From: Amycolatopsis sp. CA-230715
GTDB taxonomy: Bacteria > Actinomycetota > Actinomycetes > Mycobacteriales > Pseudonocardiaceae
Direction of reading: 5' to 3'
Assembly (NCBI RefSeq): GCF_018736145.1
Contig: NZ_CP059997.1
Coordinates: 6,881,501 to 6,945,500 of the forward strand
DNA: 64,000 nt
Positions 8,674 to 15,885 of the stretch are shown here, one piece after another (position 1 is the stretch's first letter; each line of letters opens with the position of its first letter). A model generated the notes under the pieces. The model was not told where the DNA came from, did not search any database, and saw nothing but the letters and a program-made list of their open reading frames with translations. The position numbers and the translations under genes are program-made.

Positions 8674-9608
8674 TGCGGCGCTGGCGGCGTTGCCCACCTA
8701 CGCCCGGCCCCGCCCCGGCGACCCCGATTCGCCGCGGCTGCTCGCGCGCAGTGATTCCGCCGGGGCCAGCCACACCTTCGCCCAGACCTGCCGGGACCGG
8801 GGCGTCGGGTTCTCCTTCGGGTTCCCGGTCGACGCGCGGGTGCAGCGCATCGTCGACGCGATCCCGGCTTCGTGCTGGCATCCCGCGGTCGAGCCTGGGG
8901 ACGGGATCCGGGACGGAGCCTGGGTCACCGAGATCAGCACCGCGATCGACCTGTCGAAGTGGCCCGAAGGGTCACGGCTGATCCTGCGCAAAGAACGCCC
9001 GCACCCCGGCGCGCAGCTACGATTCACCGACGCCGACGGGATGCGGATCACCGCGCTGCTCACCGACACCGCACCCGGGATCATCCCCGGCCAGGCCGCC
9101 GGGCTGGAACTGCGACACCGTCAACGCGCCCGGATGGAAGACCGCATCCGCGAGGCCAAAGCCACCGGCCTGCGCAACCTGCCCTGTCGCGGACTCGCCG
9201 AAAACACAGCCTGGCTACAGGCCGTGCTCACCGCGATCGACCTGGTCTGCTGGAGCCAACTGATCGGCTTCACCGACCAGCCCGACCTCGCCCGGATCGA
9301 GATCACCACCTTCCGTTACCGCGTCCTGCACGTCGCCGCCCGCATCACCCGCAGCGCACGCCAAACCCATCTGCGCATCGACCGGACATGGCGCTGGGCC
9401 CCCGCAATCGCCACCGGATTCCACCGCATCCGCACCGCTTTCCCCTAACCCACACCACCCCTGACCCGACAACCCGAAAGACCCCGGAGCAGCCGATACC
9501 CCAGCAGATCGGCAACTACAACCTGCCCACACCCAAAACCACACCCAACAACATCAACATCTCCAACATCAACATCACCTACAGATCACCATGAAAGACC
9601 GAGGCTAG

Positions 9609-9988
9609 TGCCACTTTCTCGGCCCTCGCTCACGTGCGGACAGGGCTGCGCATGTCCCGAAGGTGGCCTTCGGGGCGCTCAACGCCGCACATCCACCCCT
9701 CGCACGCTCGACCACCACGACACGCCTGCCCCGAAGGTGACCTTCGGGGCGCTGGATGCCCTGAAAGCCACCTTCGGGGCGCCCGAAGGCCCGCCGCGGG
9801 TTGGAGCGGGCGGCGGGAGTGCGGTGCGAGGGTCGAATTCGCGGCGTCTACCGCCCCGAAGGCCACCTTCGGGGACGCGCGCAGGTGGCGGCGGCCCGCC
9901 GCGAGGGCCGAGATCCTGACACAGACCGCCCCAAGAGGAGCCTTCGGCGACATACACGACCTGACCCCTCTATAGGAGCATCCTTCGG
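9609..9988. repeat. Intergenic hairpin repeat block right of the IS, upstream of the kinase gene
   Basis: Hairpins at 9655-9675, 9728-9750, 9758-9780 (one arm mutated) and 9854-9874 belong to the CCCCGAAGG family. The conserved spacer occurs forward from 9605 (CTAGTGCCACTTTCTCGG) and reversed near 9901-9917 (GCGAGGGCCGAGATCCTG). CTATAGGAGCATCCTTCGG at 9970-9988 matches 3101-3119. The stretch 9673-9750 is about 85% identical, in inverted orientation, to 14408-14486. Open frames here are only translated repeats. Confidence 0.75.
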
Positions 9989-10039
9989 AGCACACGCGCG
10001 AAAGACTTCCGCGCGTGTGAAGCCGTAGGGTGGGGCGCC

Positions 10040-11269
10040 ATGGGGTGGCGGACGTGGTGGGAGGCGTTGCGCCGCACCGTGCTCACCGGCGTCGAGCCCC
10101 AGGTCCCGCCGCGGTCGGCCGGGCTGCGCCGGATCAGGGCCGTCGCGGTCGTGGGCGCCGGGCTGTGGGCCGGTTTCGTCGCCGTGCTGACCACATCGGC
10201 CGCGTCGCACGTCGAAGCTCCCGCCATCGTGCTCGGCATCCTGGCCGTTTCGCCCGCGGTCGTCGCGGTCCGCTCCCCGCTGTGGGCCTGGCGGATGCTG
10301 GTGGTGTTCCTCGCGGTGACCCCGGCGTGGTACCACGGGTTCGGCAGGCTGTGGGGCTGGACGTGGTCGCCGGGACTCGCGCTCACCGCCGCGCTGGTCT
10401 TCTTCCTCGTCGGCGCGGCGCACGCGCAGCCCGTGCTGGTCTGGGTCGCGGCGCTGTCGCTCGCCGAATTCGCGTTCTTCGTCGGCGACTGGCGCGATCT
10501 GGTCCTGCTGGCCGCGGTTGTCACGGCACTGCTGCTGCTCGGCAACACCGGGCGGCAGCGCAGGCTCGCCGAGCATGACCGCCTCACGCAGCAGCGCAGG
10601 CGGCTGGCCGAGGAGACCAGGGCCGCGGTGCTCGAAGAACGGGCCAGGATCGCGCGCGAACTGCACGACGTCGTCGCGCACCACATGTCGGTGCTCGCAC
10701 TGCGCGCCGATTCGGCGCGCTACCGCTACCCGGGGCTGGACGAAGACGTGCTGACCGAGTTCTCCGGCCTCACCGAAACGGCTCGCGAGGGCATGGCCGA
10801 ACTGCGGCGCCTGCTCGGCGTGCTGCGCGCGGAGGACGACGGCAGCCCCACCGCGCCGCAACCCGGTGCGGCCAGGATCGCCGAACTCGTGGACCGGGTG
10901 CGGGCGCTCGGCACTCCTTGCGCGTTCGAGGTGACCGGGTCCTTCGACGGGTTGCCCGCCGGTGTCGCGCTGTCGGTGTACCGGATCGTGCAGGAGGCGC
11001 TGAGCAACGCGGTCCGGCACGCTCCGGGCGGCGCGATCGAGATCGGGTTGCGGGTCGAACCCGGATCGGTGCGGCTCACGGTCCACAATGGACCAGGTGA
11101 CCACCCTTCCGACGCGGCCGAACCCGGCGGGATGGGGCACGGCCTGCTGGGTATGCGGGAGCGCGTGGCGATGCTCGACGGCACGCTCGTCGCCGATTCG
11201 ACGGACGAAGGCGGGTTCCTGATCGTGGTCACCGTGCCGCTCGAGGAGAAGGAGAGTGCCCCGTCGTGA
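10040..11269 (+). CDS. Sensor histidine kinase (HisKA_3, NarX/DesK-like)
   Basis: A 409-residue membrane kinase. About five hydrophobic segments fill residues 30-170, with no large extracellular domain, so it likely senses a membrane or intramembrane cue. The dimerization/phosphoacceptor helix reads ARELHDVVAHHMS (phosphorylated His), followed by the HATPase_c domain with N-box QEALSNAVRHAP and G-box GGMGHGLLGMRERV. The stop overlaps the response-regulator GTG start (GTGA), giving tight coupling. The signal is unknown; comparable actinobacterial pairs often control efflux or envelope stress genes. It lies downstream of the repeat block with no other gene between. Confidence 0.95.
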   Translation: MGWRTWWEALRRTVLTGVEPQVPPRSAGLRRIRAVAVVGAGLWAGFVAVLTTSAASHVEAPAIVLGILAVSPAVVAVRSPLWAWRMLVVFLAVTPAWYHGFGRLWGWTWSPGLALTAALVFFLVGAAHAQPVLVWVAALSLAEFAFFVGDWRDLVLLAAVVTALLLLGNTGRQRRLAEHDRLTQQRRRLAEETRAAVLEERARIARELHDVVAHHMSVLALRADSARYRYPGLDEDVLTEFSGLTETAREGMAELRRLLGVLRAEDDGSPTAPQPGAARIAELVDRVRALGTPCAFEVTGSFDGLPAGVALSVYRIVQEALSNAVRHAPGGAIEIGLRVEPGSVRLTVHNGPGDHPSDAAEPGGMGHGLLGMRERVAMLDGTLVADSTDEGGFLIVVTVPLEEKESAPS

Positions 11270-11922
11270 TCTCGATCGTCGTCGCGGACGACCAGATGAT
11301 GGTCCGGCAGAGCTTCCGCGCGGTGCTCGACGCGCAAGCCGACATGCGGGTGGCCGGAGAAGCCGAGAACGGGCTGGCCGCGATCGAGCTGTGCGCGCGG
11401 CAGGCGCCGGACGTGGTGCTGATGGACGTCCGGATGCCCGAATTGGACGGACTCGAAGCGGCACGGCGGATACTGGCGGCCGGCGGAGCGACCAGGGTGC
11501 TGATGCTGACCACGTTCGACATCGACGAGTACGTCTACGGCGCGCTGCGGGCGGGCGCGAGCGGGTTCCTGCTCAAGGACGCGCCGCTGGACGACCTGGT
11601 CACCGCGGTGAGGGTGGTCGCGGCGGGCAACGCGCTGTTCGCGCCGACGGTCACGCGCAGGCTGATCGGGCAGTTCGCCACCCGCGCGCCGCTCGGCGAC
11701 GCCGGGAAGCGGCTGGCCGAGCTGACCGCGCGGGAGACCGAGGTGCTGCGGCTGGTCGCGAGTGGACTGTCCAATGTGGAGATCGCGGCGGAGCTGGTGA
11801 TCGCCGAGCAGACCGCGAAGACCCATGTGAGCAGGGTGCTCACGAAACTCGGCGTCCGCGACCGGGCCCAGGCCGTGGTGACCGCGTACGAATCGGGGCT
11901 CGTCGTACCCGGCGCCGGGTGA
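11266..11922 (+). CDS. NarL/LuxR-family response regulator
   Basis: A 218-residue DNA-binding partner of the preceding kinase. The receiver domain spans about 1-120, with acidic residues in VVADDQMMVRQ, phosphoacceptor Asp in VVLMDVRMPELDG, conserved Thr in MLTTFD and Lys in LLKDAP. The LuxR-type helix-turn-helix occupies about 148-210 (LTARETEVLRLVASGLSN, then EQTAKTHVSRVLTKLGV). GTG 11266 overlaps the kinase stop. A palindrome overlaps its own stop codon and a hairpin follows, so the two genes probably form a complete operon. Confidence 0.95.
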   Translation: MISIVVADDQMMVRQSFRAVLDAQADMRVAGEAENGLAAIELCARQAPDVVLMDVRMPELDGLEAARRILAAGGATRVLMLTTFDIDEYVYGALRAGASGFLLKDAPLDDLVTAVRVVAAGNALFAPTVTRRLIGQFATRAPLGDAGKRLAELTARETEVLRLVASGLSNVEIAAELVIAEQTAKTHVSRVLTKLGVRDRAQAVVTAYESGLVVPGAG

Positions 11923-11962
11923 TACCCCGGCAGCACGCGCGATCCGCCGTGATACCGGGGTA
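11908..11962 (+). terminator. Putative terminator hairpins after the two-component operon
   Basis: CCCGGCGCCGGG (11908-11919) is self-complementary and runs up to the response-regulator stop. TACCCCGG (11923-11930) and CCGGGGTA (11955-11962) can pair across 24 nt. No T-run follows, as is common in high-GC actinomycetes. The two blocks also share GTGATACC as a direct repeat, so a regulatory site is an alternative reading. Confidence 0.4.
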
Positions 11963-12024
11963 GCGTGCCGGAACGGCTCCGTGGCCGGACGATCCGCCGC
12001 CGCTTTTCGGCAAGGCTTGCGGTC

Positions 12025-13176
12025 ATGGAAAACCGTGCGCACCGGCTGGTGGTGGTGGCCCTTTCCGCGGGCCTCGGCGTTCTCGCGGTGACGTGGTGGC
12101 TGCTCGACCGCCCGCTCGGCGTGGATTCCGCCGTGTACCGCGCCGCCGGATCCGCGGTGCTGCACGGCGAACCGCTCTACGGCCACTTGACCGCGCTGCC
12201 GGGGTGGGCGCAGGATCTGCCGTTCACCTACCCGCCGTTCGCCGCGCTGCTGTTCACCGTGGGCACGGTACTGCCGTGGCAGCTGTGGTGGGGCGTGCTC
12301 GCGGTGGCCGCGCCGCCCGCGGTGTTCCTCGTGCTGCGGGCGTTCCGGGCGCGCCGGTCGCTGGTGCTGCTGCTCGGCGCCTGCTGCCTGCAACCGGTGT
12401 GGCAGAGCGTCGGGCTCGGCCAGCTCAACCTCGTCCTGATGGCGCTCGTGGTGCTCGATGTGCTGGTACTGCGCGGTTCCCGGTACTGCGGGATCGCGAT
12501 CGGGCTGGCCGCCGCGATCAAGCTGATCCCGCTGGTCTTCATCGTGCACCTGCTGGTCACCGGGCGTCGCGCGGACGCGATGCGCGCACTGGCCACCTTC
12601 GCGGGCGCGAGCGCGCTCGCCCTGCTCGTGCTGCCCGGCGACACCGTGCAGTACCTGGCGACGGGTATGTTCAACGACCACTTCGCGGCGGGGAAGGCAT
12701 GGGCGGGAAACCAGTCGTGGCAAGGGTTCCTGGCCAGGACCGTGCCCGACGGGTGGGCGCTGCCGCTCACCGCGCTGTTCGTCGCGGCCTGCGTGGCGGC
12801 GACCGCGTTCCTGGTGCGGTGGCTGCACCGGTCCGGTGACGCACGAGGCGCGCTGTTGGTGACCGCGGGCTGCTCGGTACTGGTTAGCCCGATCTCGTGG
12901 ACCCACCACTGGGTGTGGATCGTGCCCGCGCTGGCTTACCTCCTCGCCCGCGGGCTGCGGTGGCAGGCCGCGGCGGTCGCGACCGTCTACACGGGATGGA
13001 CGATGGCGGTGGTCCCCGGCGGCGGTGGCAGGGAACGCGGCTGGACCTTCGCGCAGGTGCTCGTCGGCAACGCCTACCTGCTCTCCGCGCTGCTCGCGGG
13101 CGCGCTGCTGCTTCGAAAAGCCTTGCGCGAACGCGCCGCTTCCGCGTCGCGCGTGGGATCACCGGGTGCCGAGTAG
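12025..13176 (+). CDS. GT87-family polyprenyl-phosphate-mannose-dependent mannosyltransferase
   Basis: A polytopic membrane protein of 383 residues with about 9-10 hydrophobic segments, matching the DUF2029/GT87 (PimE-like GT-C) family that transfers mannose from a polyprenyl phosphate donor to lipids or glycans outside the membrane. The first extracytoplasmic loop holds the conserved acidic residue (LDRPLGVDSAVYRAAG), and the family motifs FTYPPFAALLF, GQLNLVLMALV, AAIKLIPLVF and SPISWTHHWVW are present. ATG 12025 is chosen because it directly precedes the first helix; upstream in-frame codons overlap the terminator region. The acceptor glycolipid is not identifiable. Its 3' end overlaps the convergent HAD gene by 18 nt. 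Confidence 0.87.
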   Translation: MENRAHRLVVVALSAGLGVLAVTWWLLDRPLGVDSAVYRAAGSAVLHGEPLYGHLTALPGWAQDLPFTYPPFAALLFTVGTVLPWQLWWGVLAVAAPPAVFLVLRAFRARRSLVLLLGACCLQPVWQSVGLGQLNLVLMALVVLDVLVLRGSRYCGIAIGLAAAIKLIPLVFIVHLLVTGRRADAMRALATFAGASALALLVLPGDTVQYLATGMFNDHFAAGKAWAGNQSWQGFLARTVPDGWALPLTALFVAACVAATAFLVRWLHRSGDARGALLVTAGCSVLVSPISWTHHWVWIVPALAYLLARGLRWQAAAVATVYTGWTMAVVPGGGGRERGWTFAQVLVGNAYLLSALLAGALLLRKALRERAASASRVGSPGAE

Positions 13177-13863
13177 GACTTCCAGCACGGTCGGGGTGTG
13201 CGACAGATCCGCCAGCACGGCGTGGGCGCCCGCGGCCCGAAGCTCTTCCTCGGTGTGGTGCCCGGTCAGCACGCCGACGGTGGTCGCGTCGTGTTCGAGC
13301 CCGGCTTCGATGTCGAGCGGGGTGTCTCCGACGACCACCACGGCCTCGGGCGCGAACCGCGCGTCGTGCTTCTCCGACGCCTTGCGCACCGCGTCGCGCA
13401 CGAGATCGGGCCGGTGCCCCGAAGACGAGCCGTATCCACCGATGGCGAAGTCGATGTGCTCGTCGAGGCCGAACGCGGTCAGCTTGTGGCGCGCGATCTC
13501 GGGCAGGTTCCCGGTGACCAGCGACTGCACCACGCCGTCCTGACCGGCCACTGTGGACAGTGTGGCAGCGGCACCGGGCAGCGCGCTGCCCCGGCCAGCC
13601 ATTGTCGGCAGTTCCTTTTCGGACAGCAGGACCAGTTCGGCCCACAGCTTCCGAAGCGTCTCGGGGGCCGGATCGACCCCGTGCATGCGCAGCAGCTCGG
13701 TGGAGATCCCGACCTCGGTGCGACCGGGGAACTTCGGCATCTCGCGCAGCTCGATCCCGGCGACGTTCGCGAGCGCGCCCCGGTAGAGCGCGCCGCCGAG
13801 GCCGCGGAGGTCGACGAGGGTCAGGTCGATGTCCCACAGGACCAGGCGATGGGGAGTCGTCAC
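13159..13863 (-). CDS. HAD-superfamily hydrolase (phosphatase-like)
   Basis: A 234-residue haloacid-dehalogenase fold protein. Motif I is WDIDLTLVD (nucleophile Asp in DxDxT form), motif II is the Thr of SLVTGNLPE, and motif IV is VVVGDTPLDIEAG; a helical cap lies between motifs I and II. The enzyme probably removes phosphate from a small metabolite such as a phosphoglycolate-like compound; the substrate is not assigned. I start at GTG 13863, directly before TTPHRLVLWD; upstream in-frame sequence overlaps the YjbQ gene and is not conserved-looking. The 3' end overlaps the mannosyltransferase gene convergently. Confidence 0.88.
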   Translation of the reverse strand: MTTPHRLVLWDIDLTLVDLRGLGGALYRGALANVAGIELREMPKFPGRTEVGISTELLRMHGVDPAPETLRKLWAELVLLSEKELPTMAGRGSALPGAAATLSTVAGQDGVVQSLVTGNLPEIARHKLTAFGLDEHIDFAIGGYGSSSGHRPDLVRDAVRKASEKHDARFAPEAVVVVGDTPLDIEAGLEHDATTVGVLTGHHTEEELRAAGAHAVLADLSHTPTVLEVLLGTR

Positions 13864-13925
13864 GAAGACGACCGTACCGGCACCGAATTCACCATTCGTT
13901 GACTTCGCGGCCGGGCTCGTCGTAG

Positions 13926-14336
13926 TCAGCCCGCGAGGAAGCTGAACCGCACGCGGCGCACCGGGTTGTCGACGTTGGTGTCCACCAGGCACACCGACTG
14001 CCAGGTGCCGAGCGCCATCACGCCGCCGAGCACCGGCACGCTCGCGTAGGGCGGCAGCAGCGCGGGCAGCACGTGATCGCGCCCGTGGCCCGGCGTGCCG
14101 TGCTGGTGCCGCCAGCGGCCGTCCCTCGGCAGCAGGGTGTCGATCGCGGCGAGCAGGTCGTCGTCACTGCCCGCGCCGGTCTCGAGGATCGCCAGCCCCG
14201 AGGTGGCGTGCGGCACCCAGACGTGCAGGAGGCCGTCCTCGGCGTCGGCCTCGGTGAGGAACCGTTCGGCGTCCTTCGTGAGATCGTGCACCACGGCCTC
14301 GCCGCCGGTGCGGATCTCGAGCTCGGTGGAGTACAT
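13926..14336 (-). CDS. YjbQ/UPF0047 family protein
   Basis: A 136-residue member of the widespread YjbQ family, beta-barrel trimers for which weak thiamine-phosphate synthase activity has been reported in E. coli. Family hallmarks are all present: HVWVPHATSGLAILE, the HGTPGHGRDHVLPALLPP metal/ligand segment, and GTWQSVCLVDTNVDNPVR near the C-terminus. It starts at ATG 14336 and lies upstream of, and in line with, the HAD gene with a 62-nt gap, so both may share a transcript. The physiological role is unsettled. Confidence 0.9.
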   Translation of the reverse strand: MYSTELEIRTGGEAVVHDLTKDAERFLTEADAEDGLLHVWVPHATSGLAILETGAGSDDDLLAAIDTLLPRDGRWRHQHGTPGHGRDHVLPALLPPYASVPVLGGVMALGTWQSVCLVDTNVDNPVRRVRFSFLAG

Positions 14337-14377
14337 GCCCCAACCGTATGCGCACGGGTCCGGGCGGCGCAGCGGAC

Positions 14378-14681
14378 GCCCCGAAGGTGGCTTTCGGGGC
14401 CTCGAGCGCCCCGAAGGTCACCTTCGGGGCACGCGTGTCGCGGTGGCCGGGTGTGCGAGGGGTGGATTTGTGTCGTCTAGCGCCCTGATGGCCACCTTCG
14501 GGGCATCGGCAGCCCCGCCCGCGCACCCGCGAGGGCCGAGAAAGTGGCGCTAGTGTCCCCGAGGGTGGCCTTCAGGGACCAAGCGGAGCCCCCGCCACCG
14601 ATCTCGCGGAACCCCTGCGACGCGCGCCCGTCATTACTGTGGCTTTCGGGGCGTAGATGCCCCCGAAAGCCGCCTTCGGGG
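14378..14681. repeat. Intergenic hairpin repeat block between divergent genes
   Basis: Five hairpins of the CCCCGAAGG family at 14378-14400, 14408-14430, 14482-14504, 14555-14579 and 14661-14681. The conserved spacer appears reversed at 14530-14553 (GCGAGGGCCGAGAAAGTGGC). Because this block lies upstream of both flanking genes (YjbQ leftward, PadR rightward), it cannot be acting only as a terminator. The segment 14408-14486 is an inverted relative of 9673-9750. Confidence 0.75.
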
Positions 14682-14717
14682 CATGGGCAAGACCCGCGAA
14701 GCGGCGTCGAGTAGGCA

Positions 14718-14737
14718 CTATTCTAGTGCTAGAATAG
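14718..14737 (+). promoter_or_regulatory. padR operator overlapping a leaderless-type -10
   Basis: CTATTCTAGTGCTAGAATAG is a 20-bp palindrome with 8-nt perfect arms. Its right arm contains TAGAAT (14730-14735), a -10-like hexamer ending 6 nt before the PadR ATG at 14742, the spacing seen for leaderless actinobacterial transcripts; no ribosome site lies between. PadR binding here would block its own promoter. Confidence 0.65.
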
Positions 14738-14741
14738 CTCG

Positions 14742-15263
14742 ATGGACCTGACGCCCGCCGAGCTGACGCTCCTCGGCCTGCTCGTGGAGAAGCCTCGTCA
14801 CGGCTACGAGCTGGAGGAAGTGATCACCGCGCGCGGCATGCGGGAGTGGACGGAGATCGGGTTCAGCTCGATCTACTACCTGCTCGCGAAGCTCCGCGGC
14901 CGCGGCCTGATCGCCGAGGACGGCGAACCCGCGCGCGGCAAGGCGCGCAAGGTGTTCGCCCCGACGCGGGACGGTCGTCGCGCCTGCGCGGAAGCCGCCG
15001 AGGAGGCCATCACCACCCTCCGGCCGATGACCCCGCCGGTGCTCGTCGGCTTGGCGAACCAGCCGGTCATCCCGCGGGCACGGCTGCGCGCCGCGCTGGC
15101 GCGGCGGGCGGAGGCGCTGGCGGGCAAGATCGCCGAGATCCGCGCCGCCGCGCGGCCGGAGTCGCCGCCGTTCGTCCGCGCCATCTTCGACTACTCGCTC
15201 ACCCAGCTCGAAGCCGAGCAGAAGTGGCTCGCCGCCTACCGAGGAGAACTCGATGCCCTATGA
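14742..15263 (+). CDS. PadR family transcriptional regulator
   Basis: A 173-residue regulator with the PadR winged helix at about 1-80 (LTPAELTLLGLLVEKPRHGYE, read in parts; then SSIYYLLAKLRGRGLI, the recognition helix and wing) and a C-terminal helical dimerization domain (about 95-173). It begins at ATG 14742, 4 nt after the operator palindrome, consistent with leaderless translation. It overlaps the next gene, a GyrI-like ligand-binding protein, by 11 nt; PadR regulators are often paired with a small-molecule binding or transport gene that they control. The inducer is unknown. Confidence 0.93.
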   Translation: MDLTPAELTLLGLLVEKPRHGYELEEVITARGMREWTEIGFSSIYYLLAKLRGRGLIAEDGEPARGKARKVFAPTRDGRRACAEAAEEAITTLRPMTPPVLVGLANQPVIPRARLRAALARRAEALAGKIAEIRAAARPESPPFVRAIFDYSLTQLEAEQKWLAAYRGELDAL

Positions 15264-15885
15264 CGTGAAGCGGGAGCTGAAGGAGTTCTACGCGCCGAAG
15301 AATCGCGAGTGGACACTGGTGGAGGTGCCGCCACAGCAGTTCCTGGCGATCGACGGCGCTGGCGATCCCAACACGTCACCGGAGTACGCGCGCGCCGTGG
15401 AAGCGTTGTACTCCGTGGCGTACACGGTGAAGTTCGCGAGCAAACGAGCGGGCCGGGATTTCGTGGTCGGCCCGCTCGAAGGGCTGTGGTGGGCGCCGGA
15501 TCCGGCTGTGTTCACCGCGCGCGCCAAGGAATCCTGGCAGTGGCGGATGCTGATCAGCCTGCCGGACCCGGTGCGCGCGGACGAGGTGGCGGAAGCCGTC
15601 GATACCGCGCTGGCGAAGAAGAAAAAGCCCGCGATCGCCGAAGTCCGCCACGAGACGTTGCGGGAAGGCACCTGCGCCCAGGTGCTGCACATCGGTTCGT
15701 ACGACGACGAAACCCCATTGCTGGCCACCCTCCACGACGAGTACGTGCCCGGCAACGACCTCGCGCTGGCCGGGCCGCACCACGAGATCTACCTCGGCGA
15801 TCCGCGCCGGAGCGCACCGGAGAAGCTGAAAACCGTGCTGCGCCAGCCGGTCAGACCGTTGCCGCGAGCCGGGTCGCCTGGTTGA
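15253..15885 (+). CDS. GyrI-like small-molecule-binding domain protein
   Basis: A 210-residue GyrI-like (SRPBCC-distant, bacterial multidrug-binding) domain protein. Typical segments are WTLVEVPPQQFLAIDGAGDP near the N-terminus, the aromatic GPLEGLWWAPD pocket region, and AQVLHIGSYDDETPLLATLH in the second repeat. Related domains bind lipophilic cations or drugs and some hydrolyse cyclopropanoid toxins. ATG 15253 lies inside the padR coding end (11-nt overlap), so the pair is coupled and probably induced together. Its 3' end overlaps the convergent flavoenzyme gene by 35 nt. Confidence 0.85.
   Translation: MPYDVKRELKEFYAPKNREWTLVEVPPQQFLAIDGAGDPNTSPEYARAVEALYSVAYTVKFASKRAGRDFVVGPLEGLWWAPDPAVFTARAKESWQWRMLISLPDPVRADEVAEAVDTALAKKKKPAIAEVRHETLREGTCAQVLHIGSYDDETPLLATLHDEYVPGNDLALAGPHHEIYLGDPRRSAPEKLKTVLRQPVRPLPRAGSPG

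Larger units (their letters stand above)
6546..9448 (+). pseudogene. IS1380-family DDE transposase, split by an IS256-type insertion
   Basis: The 5' half (from GTG 6546, VKDSKRSGRVKVSADGAGVV) ends at codon 207, whose first base is C7164; the 3' half resumes at 8682 and ends at TAA 9448. Joined across the 8-bp duplication they restore an uninterrupted frame of 461 codons through LDAALAALPT, the usual IS1380 transposase length. DDE-region landmarks are LCLDFDATI in the first half and ARSDSAG plus DRIREAKATGLRNLPC in the second. Neither half alone can be active, and no other lesion is visible, so the insertion is probably recent and precise excision would restore the gene. Confidence 0.9.
6426..9604 (+). 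mobile_element. IS1380-family insertion sequence, interrupted by an IS256-family element
   Basis: The ends are imperfect inverted repeats: left CCTGGGTGTTTCATGGGTG (6426-6444), and the right end read on the minus strand from 9604 starts CCTCGGTCTTTCATGGTGA. The 4-bp target duplication CTAG flanks it at 6422-6425 and 9605-9608, as expected for IS1380. Removing the nested element and its extra 8 bp leaves about 1.66 kb, a normal size for the family. The target CTAG belongs to the conserved spacer of the intergenic repeat family. Confidence 0.9.

Noticed and set aside
6426..9604. Composite transposon formed by the two IS elements carrying cargo
   Set aside because: One element lies inside the other and no extra genes sit between them; both have independent target duplications.
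9608..10028. Several small ORFs between the IS1380 element and the kinase gene
   Set aside because: Their translations are the intergenic repeat read in different frames (for example KATFGA and PEGHLRG patterns), with no ribosome sites.
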